Shown one piece after another: positions 5,444 to 9,893 of a stretch of DNA of 12,030 nt. The stretch is from CAYSIX01 sp964431205 (GTDB lineage Bacteria; Planctomycetota; Phycisphaerae; Phycisphaerales; Phycisphaeraceae). The notes below the pieces were generated by a model. The model had not been told where the DNA came from and searched no databases. It was given only the letters and a program-made list of their open reading frames with translations. The stretch covers positions 1 through 12,030 of the forward strand of contig CAYSIX010000125.1 of the NCBI GenBank assembly GCA_964431205.1, in the 5' to 3' direction. How positions within the stretch are numbered: the stretch's first letter is position 1; the number at the start of each line of letters is the position of its first letter. Made by a program: the position numbers and the translations under genes.

Positions 5444-6769
5444 TCAACCCGACACCTTCGGCGTGTCCACGATCCGCAGCACCACCGGCAGCCCACGCAC
5501 CTGCTCCAGCGCGGCCATCTGCGTCACCGCCTCCAGCAGGTCGCCCCGCCTCGCATCGTGCGCCAGCACCACCACCGGCACGAACTGACCCGCCGCCGAC
5601 TCGTGCTGCATCACCGCCGACAGGCTGATGCCCCGCTCGCCCAGGATCGTCGTGATCTTCGCCATCACCCCCGGCACGTCCAGCGCATCGATCCGCACGT
5701 AGTACCGGCTCACCGTGTCCGCCGGGTCGATCAGCTCCGCGTCGTCGCAGCGGTCCGGCGTCAGCCGCATCGCCTCGAACGCACGCGGGTACCAGCCCGA
5801 CGCCACGTTCAGCACGTCGCTGACCACCGCGCTCGCCGTCGGCAGCCGACCGGCGCCGGGGCCGTAAAACATCGTGTGCCCCACCGCGTGCCCGTACACC
5901 GACAGCGCGTTGAACGGCCCGACGACCTGGGCCAGCATGTCCTCGCGGTGCACGAAGCACGGCTCGACGCTCACGCTGATCGCCTCCTGCTGCGGCTCGC
6001 GCTCGGCGATCGCCAGCAAGCGGATGTCGTAACCCAGCTCCGCGGCGAACCGCAGGTCGTGCAGCTCGAGGCCATCGATCCCCTGGGCCGGCACCGCGTC
6101 GCCGGCGATCCGCCGACCGAACGCCAGCGACGCCAGGATCGCCAGCTTCTGCGCCGCGTCCTGACCCGACACGTCCAGCGTGGGATCCGCCTCCGCGTAG
6201 CCCTTCCGCTGAGCGTCGGCCAGCGCCGCGTCGTATGTCACGCCGTCGCGGGTCATCCGCGTGAGGATGTAGTTGCACGTGCCGTTGAGGATCCCGTACA
6301 GCCCGCCGACGCGGTTGGCCATCAGCCCGAACTGCAACGCCGTGATGCACGGGATCCCGCCGGCGCACGACGCCTCGAACGCGATTGACACGCCGTGCTT
6401 GCGCGCCAGCGCGAACAGCTCGGGGCCCTGCGCCGCCAGCAGGCTCTTATTCGCCGTCACGACGTGCCGGCCCGACTCCAGCGCCCGGCGCACGTGCCCG
6501 CCGATCGGCTCCACGCCCCCCGCCACCTCGACCACCACGTCCATCCCCTCGGTCCGGAAGAACGCGTCGGCGTCGCTCGTGACGATCGAGGCGTCCACCA
6601 CCCCGGTCCCGGCGGCCTTCCTCGGGTCACGGACCAGCACCCGCCGCAGCGACACCGCTCGGCCGAGTCGCTCGGCGTAGAGCGCCGCCTCGTCGCGCAG
6701 CAGCGTCGCGACGCCCCCGCCGACCGTCCCGCAGCCGATCATCCCGATCCCGATGCCCTGGTCCGCCAC
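5444..6769 (-). CDS. hom: homoserine dehydrogenase with C-terminal ACT domain
   Basis: This enzyme reduces aspartate 4-semialdehyde to L-homoserine with NAD(P)H, the branch to threonine and methionine. Numbered from the GTG start (441 residues): Rossmann motif GCGTVGGG at 12-19; TANKSLLA at 105-112; NGTCNYILTRM at 162-172; the catalytic stretch AEADPTLDVSGQDAAQKL at 192-209 (Glu193, Asp195, Lys208); and an ACT domain from about 356 (YYVRIDALDVPGVMAKI), the usual site of threonine feedback in this class. The frame is open to an ATG at 6796, but GTG 6767-6769 has a GGGAG (6776-6780) 6 nt upstream and begins just before the first strand, so I prefer it. A TATGTT box at 6854-6859 could be the promoter. 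Codons are strongly G-ending, in contrast to the C-ending fur and receiver-like neighbours. Confidence 0.94.
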   Translation of the reverse strand: MADQGIGIGMIGCGTVGGGVATLLRDEAALYAERLGRAVSLRRVLVRDPRKAAGTGVVDASIVTSDADAFFRTEGMDVVVEVAGGVEPIGGHVRRALESGRHVVTANKSLLAAQGPELFALARKHGVSIAFEASCAGGIPCITALQFGLMANRVGGLYGILNGTCNYILTRMTRDGVTYDAALADAQRKGYAEADPTLDVSGQDAAQKLAILASLAFGRRIAGDAVPAQGIDGLELHDLRFAAELGYDIRLLAIAEREPQQEAISVSVEPCFVHREDMLAQVVGPFNALSVYGHAVGHTMFYGPGAGRLPTASAVVSDVLNVASGWYPRAFEAMRLTPDRCDDAELIDPADTVSRYYVRIDALDVPGVMAKITTILGERGISLSAVMQHESAAGQFVPVVVLAHDARRGDLLEAVTQMAALEQVRGLPVVLRIVDTPKVSG

Positions 6770-6853
6770 GCTTCGCTCCCGCGAGAATCGCCCCATCCCG
6801 GCCGTGCCCCGGCGCCGCCACGGCCTCCACCGCCGCCGACCGCCGGGCCGGGC

Positions 6854-6859
6854 AACATA
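6854..6859 (-). promoter_or_regulatory. possible -10 box (TATGTT) for hom
   Basis: This AT-rich hexamer stands out in a very GC-rich gap, 84 nt before the GTG start of hom. It would give a leader of roughly 75-80 nt carrying the GGGAG ribosome site, unlike the leaderless genes nearby. No -35 is evident. Confidence 0.3.
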
Positions 6860-6906
6860 GCAGCGGCCCGGCCGCCGAGCCAGCGCCCCGCCCGCCCCCG
6901 ACGGAC

Positions 6907-6912
6907 TACAAT
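6907..6912 (+). promoter_or_regulatory. -10 box (TACAAT) for the Fur-like gene, leaderless layout
   Basis: TACAAT is followed by CCCCAC and the ATG at 6919, a 6-nt gap. There is no Shine-Dalgarno sequence. The box is isolated in otherwise C-rich sequence and matches the -10 consensus at five of six positions. No -35 is visible. Confidence 0.65.
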
Positions 6913-6918
6913 CCCCAC

Positions 6919-7413
6919 ATGCCCGGCACCACCGAAAACTCTGAAGACCTGCTGATCCAGCCGTTGTGCGCGATCTTCCGCCGCTTCCTCAAGCGTCAGG
7001 GCCTCAAGTTCACCACCGAACGCGCCCTGATCCTCCACGCCGTGCTCTCGAAGAAGGGCGTCTTCGAGGCCGAGCAGCTCCAGAACGAAATGAAGCAGAC
7101 CGGCCACCGCGTCAGCAAGGCCACCATCTACCGCACGCTCAAACACCTGCTCGACGCCGGCATCATTACCGAGGTGCTGATCGACGCGCGGCAGTCGCAC
7201 TACGAGCTGAGCTTCGGCCGCGAGCCCAAGGGCCACCTGGTCTGCGACGAAACCAACACGATCATCGAGTTCCCGACCAAGGAGCTCGGCGGATTCATCG
7301 AGCGCGTCTGCCACGAGCACGACTTCGAGCCGATCAGCCACCGGTTCGTGATCTACGGCACCTCCCGTGAAGCGCGTCAGAAGGCCAAGACTAACGGCAA
7401 GACCAAGAGTTGA
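6919..7413 (+). CDS. Fur-superfamily metal-responsive transcription regulator (divergent metal sites)
   Basis: A 164-residue protein of the Fur/Zur/PerR family, DNA-binding repressors that sense metal or peroxide. Seen: a winged-helix domain (about 15-90) with the recognition-helix stretch VSKATIYRTLKHLLDAGII at 65-83, diagnostic of the family, then SHYELSFG (93-100) and the dimerisation domain with GHLVCDETNTIIEF (105-118). Departures: the usual HHDH cluster is PKGH, leaving His106 only, and the CxxC that normally binds structural zinc is Cys109-Asp-Glu-Thr112. Remaining possible ligands are His94, His106, Glu117, His132, His134 and His141. The tail (150-164) is Lys-rich. It could be a regulator with altered metal specificity, so I give no gene name. 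A TACAAT box 6 nt before the ATG suggests a leaderless mRNA. It is divergent from hom and followed by a repeat-rich gap. Confidence 0.88.
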   Translation: MPGTTENSEDLLIQPLCAIFRRFLKRQGLKFTTERALILHAVLSKKGVFEAEQLQNEMKQTGHRVSKATIYRTLKHLLDAGIITEVLIDARQSHYELSFGREPKGHLVCDETNTIIEFPTKELGGFIERVCHEHDFEPISHRFVIYGTSREARQKAKTNGKTKS

Positions 7414-7505
7414 GACGCGATCTCTGACTCCCCCCTCGGGTGTGGGCCGACCGACGTGCGTCCCCGTAACGCGTGCGCGCCGCCCGTCTACGGTTTAGTC
7501 TGTCA

Positions 7506-7525
7506 CACGGTCGCAAGCGACCGTG
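7506..7525 (+). terminator. strong hairpin downstream of the Fur-like gene
   Basis: CACGGTCGC and GCGACCGTG are perfect 9-bp complements separated by AA (in practice an 8-bp stem with a 4-nt loop), 92 nt after the fur stop. It is a good candidate for transcription termination or RNA 3'-end protection, but lacks a T-tract. The matching position of repeat unit 2 has lost the symmetry. Confidence 0.4.
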
Positions 7526-7542
7526 GCACCCGACGATTGACC

Positions 7543-7563
7543 CCCTCTCCCCCCGGGAGAGGG
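7543..7563. repeat. palindrome CCCTCTCCC-CCC-GGGAGAGGG, REP-like
   Basis: A 9-bp perfect stem with a 3-nt loop, followed by CTGGGGTGAGGG. I recall very similar palindromes dispersed between genes in many unrelated GC-rich bacteria, so this may be a copy of a widespread intergenic repeat. Repeat unit 1 appears to carry a decayed version (CCCCCCTCGGG just before 7441). It could also act as a terminator for either flanking gene. Confidence 0.5.
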
Positions 7564-7662
7564 CTGGGGTGAGGGCCGAACGACGTGCGTCCCGGTCGCG
7601 CGTGCGCGCCGCCCGAGCACGAGTACGCTCGTCACACGGTCACGACAACGGTGAGACCCGTC

Positions 7663-7863
7663 TCATTCCTCGTCCAGGTCGCTCTGCTCGATCGGGCGGC
7701 TGATGACGTACCGGCCGTCGAGCCAGCGGCCGAGGTCGATCGTGCGGCAACGCTCGCTGCAGAACGGCCGGGCCGCGTCGCTCGTCACCGGCTCGCCGCA
7801 GATCGGACATCGTGCCTGCGGCGTTGTTCGCTCGGCCTGTGGCTCTCGCTTCGACATGCTCAT
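7663..7863 (-). CDS. yacG: YacG-family zinc protein (DNA gyrase inhibitor type)
   Basis: A 66-residue zinc-ribbon protein; the E. coli member binds GyrB and inhibits gyrase. Seen: CPIC at 19-22 and CSERC at 35-39, forming the four-cysteine zinc site, followed by RTIDLGRWLDGRYVIS (40-55), the family signature, then an acidic tail. Length is normal for the family. Its ATG (7861-7863) overlaps the tsaE stop in an ATGA arrangement, so it is translationally coupled to tsaE as the last gene of the thiL-tsaE-yacG unit. A second ATG two codons on (7857) has GGGA 6 nt upstream and could equally be the start. Whether gyrase inhibition applies here is family inference. Confidence 0.9.
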   Translation of the reverse strand: MSMSKREPQAERTTPQARCPICGEPVTSDAARPFCSERCRTIDLGRWLDGRYVISRPIEQSDLDEE

Positions 7864-8396
7864 TCCCGGTCTGATCCCGTCGTCGATCCGAGCCGCTGGG
7901 TCAGCTCGGCGCTCAGCGCCGGCATCCTAGCCCGCCACGTCCCGCCGGGCGAGAGCGTGATCCGCCGGCCCGCGGGCGCGTGCTCGATCCGCACGTTGAG
8001 TCGATCCGGACCGAGCGCCGTGGCCACGCGGTCGGCCCACTCGATCGCCGTCACGGCGCCGCGGCGAAGCCCCTCGCCGTGGCCCTGCCAGCCCAGCGAC
8101 GCCAGGCCGTCCGCGCCTTCGAGGCGGTACGCGTCAATGTGCGCGAGCACGGGCGAAGCGGCGTCTTGCGGTTCGTACTCGTGCATGAGCACGAACGTCG
8201 GGCTGGTGACGTCGCCGGGATCGAGCCCCATCCCCTCGGCCAGGCCGCGCACCAGCTCCGTCTTGCCCGCGCCCAGCGGCCCGTCGAGCGCGATGACGTC
8301 GCCGTCGCGCACGTGTCGGGCGATGATCGACCCGACCGCCCGCGTCGCCGCCGGGTCCGCGGCGTGGACCGTTGTCGAGTCCCGCGCCTCGCTCAC
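7860..8396 (-). CDS. tsaE: tRNA threonylcarbamoyladenosine biosynthesis ATPase TsaE
   Basis: A 178-residue P-loop ATPase that works with TsaB, TsaC and TsaD to make the t6A modification at position 37 of tRNAs reading ANN codons. Seen (numbering from GTG 8396): Walker A GPLGAGKT at 39-46, VTSPTFVLMHEY (63-74) including the family's TSPTF, HIDAYRLEG (86-94) and AIEWADR (107-113), all typical in order and spacing. The frame runs open back to 8567, but that part is antisense-like Arg-rich sequence inside thiL. I chose GTG 8394-8396 because it overlaps the thiL stop in a GTGA arrangement and has GGGAG (8405-8409) 8 nt upstream. The last residues after about 165 are a short polar tail. It lies between thiL and yacG in a tight operon. 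Confidence 0.93.
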   Translation of the reverse strand: MSEARDSTTVHAADPAATRAVGSIIARHVRDGDVIALDGPLGAGKTELVRGLAEGMGLDPGDVTSPTFVLMHEYEPQDAASPVLAHIDAYRLEGADGLASLGWQGHGEGLRRGAVTAIEWADRVATALGPDRLNVRIEHAPAGRRITLSPGGTWRARMPALSAELTQRLGSTTGSDRE

Positions 8397-9340
8397 GCCC
8401 CGTGCTCCCAGCCCAGGTCTCCCAGCTCGAGACGCCGGCCGCCGTCGTCGATCCCGGTGACCACAGTCGAACCCGTGCGATCGACGATCGTGCCGATCCG
8501 CGTCAGCCTCACGCCCGCGAGCTCGTGCGGCATCCGCTCGGCGCGTGCGGCGTCGATCGTGAAGCACAGCTCGTAGTCCTCGCCGTCGGCCAGGGCGTGT
8601 CGCCAGGTCGGCCGACCGTCGCGATTCGCCGCTGCCTGCGCCGCCGCGCCGGTGGGCAGCCGCGTCAGCTCGACCTGTGCCGCCAATCCCGCCGCCTCAC
8701 ACAGGTGGCCGAGGTCCCGCCCCAGCCCGTCGCTCAGGTCGATCATGCAGTGCGGGCGCGTCTGCGGGCTCGCCGCCAGCTCCCGCGCCAGCTCGATCCG
8801 CGGGACGAAGTCGAGGTGATGCGTGGTGCCGTTGACGGTCTCCAGGCTCCCGCCCAGCTCGCCGCTGACGAACACCGCGTCGCCGAGCTTCGCCCCGACT
8901 CGCCGCACGGGCTCGATCCCCCTGCCCGCGGCGAACACCGTGACGCTCAGCACGATCGGCCCGTCCCAGATCGACACGTCCCCGCCGATCAGCGGACAGT
9001 CGAACGACTGTCCCGTCGTCCGCATCGCCTCGAACACCTCATTCGCCTCGGGCTCCGGCATCCCCCGCGGCAGGCAGGCCGCCGCCACCGCGCCCACCGG
9101 CCACGCCGCCATCGCCGCCACGTCCGAGAGGTTCCGCGTCATCGCCTTGCGACCGATGCGCTGCAGCCCCGCACCCGCCCGGTCGAAGTGCACGGCCTCG
9201 ACCAGTTGATCGACCGTGACCAGCAGGTGCGGGTCGTCCCAGGCGATCGCACCCATGTCGTCGCCCGGGGGGATCAGCACCGACGCAGGCAGGTCGTCGT
9301 TGGTCCGGTAGATCCGACGAAGCAGGGGCATCTCGCGCAC
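8393..9340 (-). CDS. thiL: thiamine-monophosphate kinase
   Basis: A 315-residue cytosolic kinase that phosphorylates thiamine monophosphate with ATP to the active cofactor thiamine diphosphate. Seen: PPGDDMG at 24-30, the acidic metal/nucleotide motif; VDQLVEAVHF at 43-52; NLSDVAAM at 70-77; IGGDVS at 118-123; MIDLSDGLGRDL at 199-210; and GEDYELCFT at 253-261. Order and length are those of ThiL. The start is GTG at 9338-9340, four codons before an internal ATG; a TAGAAT box ends 6 nt before this GTG, so the mRNA is probably leaderless. It is the first gene of the unit thiL-tsaE-yacG, with a 4-nt overlap to tsaE. Other thiamine genes are not in the window. Confidence 0.95.
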   Translation of the reverse strand: MREMPLLRRIYRTNDDLPASVLIPPGDDMGAIAWDDPHLLVTVDQLVEAVHFDRAGAGLQRIGRKAMTRNLSDVAAMAAWPVGAVAAACLPRGMPEPEANEVFEAMRTTGQSFDCPLIGGDVSIWDGPIVLSVTVFAAGRGIEPVRRVGAKLGDAVFVSGELGGSLETVNGTTHHLDFVPRIELARELAASPQTRPHCMIDLSDGLGRDLGHLCEAAGLAAQVELTRLPTGAAAQAAANRDGRPTWRHALADGEDYELCFTIDAARAERMPHELAGVRLTRIGTIVDRTGSTVVTGIDDGGRRLELGDLGWEHGA

Positions 9341-9346
9341 GGGCCG

Positions 9347-9352
9347 ATTCTA
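9347..9352 (-). promoter_or_regulatory. -10 box (TAGAAT) for the thiL-tsaE-yacG operon, leaderless layout
   Basis: On the minus strand TAGAAT is followed by CGGCCC and the GTG start of thiL at 9340, a 6-nt gap. It lies in the 40-bp space after the DinB-type gene. No Shine-Dalgarno or clear -35 is present. It decides the GTG start over the ATG three codons later. Confidence 0.6.
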
Positions 9353-9380
9353 CCCGCGCCGCGAAGGCGAACCGACCGGC

Positions 9381-9890
9381 TCAGTAGTGGCCCTTGAAGC
9401 GGTAGCGCTCGCCCAGGCGGAGCCGCGTGGCGTAGATGATCTCCTGGGCGTGGCCCTCGAGGTGCGCGACCGAGTGCCAGATCGCCCCGATGCCGGTGCA
9501 GTCGGCGATCTGCACGAAGCGGACGCGGAGCAGTTCGTCATCGTCGGCGTCCCTGATCGCCCGCTTGGCGTCCTCGACCGTGCGGTTGAGGCGTTCGATC
9601 AGCTCGGCGGCGGGGATCGGGCCGCGCTCGGCGAACTCGGCGGGGCGGTCGCGATCGTCGGGCTGGCCGGTCAGCGGGCAGACCATCCACTGTCGCATGT
9701 TTCCGCACACGTGAAGCAGGAGGTTGCCGATGGCGTTCATCTCGGGGCGCGGGCGCCACCACAGGTCCTCGTCGCTGAGCTGGGCGACGCAGTGGAGGAT
9801 GCGGTCGCGGGAGTAATCGAGGTTGTAGCAGGCCTCGCGGCGGAAGCCGTCGGCGACGTCGTCGTAGTCGGTGAGCATCTTCATGGGCAC
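9381..9890 (-). CDS. DinB/DUF1572-superfamily protein
   Basis: A 169-residue four-helix-bundle protein of the DinB superfamily, whose members bind a metal with three histidines and include thiol-dependent transferases; most, like this one, have no known reaction. Seen: LLLHVCGNMRQW (57-68) with His60, and IWHSVAHLEGHAQEII (137-152) with His143 and His147 in an HxxxH arrangement, which together give the expected triad; LWWRPRPEMNAIGN (43-56) is also typical of the DUF1572 branch. The GTG at 9888-9890 lies 3 nt after the glgP stop, so it is probably co-transcribed with glgP and possibly translated by re-initiation; ATGs at 9884 and 9878 are alternatives. No ribosome site is clear. A role in glycogen metabolism is not implied by the family. 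Confidence 0.85.
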   Translation of the reverse strand: MPMKMLTDYDDVADGFRREACYNLDYSRDRILHCVAQLSDEDLWWRPRPEMNAIGNLLLHVCGNMRQWMVCPLTGQPDDRDRPAEFAERGPIPAAELIERLNRTVEDAKRAIRDADDDELLRVRFVQIADCTGIGAIWHSVAHLEGHAQEIIYATRLRLGERYRFKGHY

Positions 9891-9893
9891 GGC

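Larger units (their letters stand above)
7439..7641. repeat. degenerate direct duplication, units offset by 129 bp, in the fur-yacG gap
   Basis: The 249-bp gap 7414-7662 has no credible gene. Unit 1 (7439-7512) matches unit 2 (7568-7641) at a constant offset of 129 bp with no indel: 44 of 52 positions agree over 7439-7490 versus 7568-7619, including a shared run of 15 nt (CGTGCGCGCCGCCCG), and 11 of 12 agree over 7501-7512 versus 7630-7641. The stretch between (7491-7500) is poorly conserved. This is an old tandem duplication of a non-coding element. A dispersed repeat or an RNA element are both possible. Confidence 0.7.

Noticed and set aside
5004..6368. 454-codon open frame on the minus strand
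   Set aside because: It lies out of frame within hom and antisense to the receiver-like gene; both of those have recognisable domains.
7439..7641. CRISPR array
   Set aside because: Only two degenerate units of more than 70 bp with no regular spacers or cas genes; this is a plain duplication.
7473..7703. 76-codon plus-strand frame in the fur-yacG gap
   Set aside because: It is built from the duplicated repeat and palindromes and overlaps yacG; no start signal or family resemblance.
8397..8567. 57-residue N-terminal extension of tsaE
   Set aside because: It lies inside thiL, is Arg/Asp-rich and lacks homology to TsaE; the GTGA overlap with a GGGAG upstream gives a better start.
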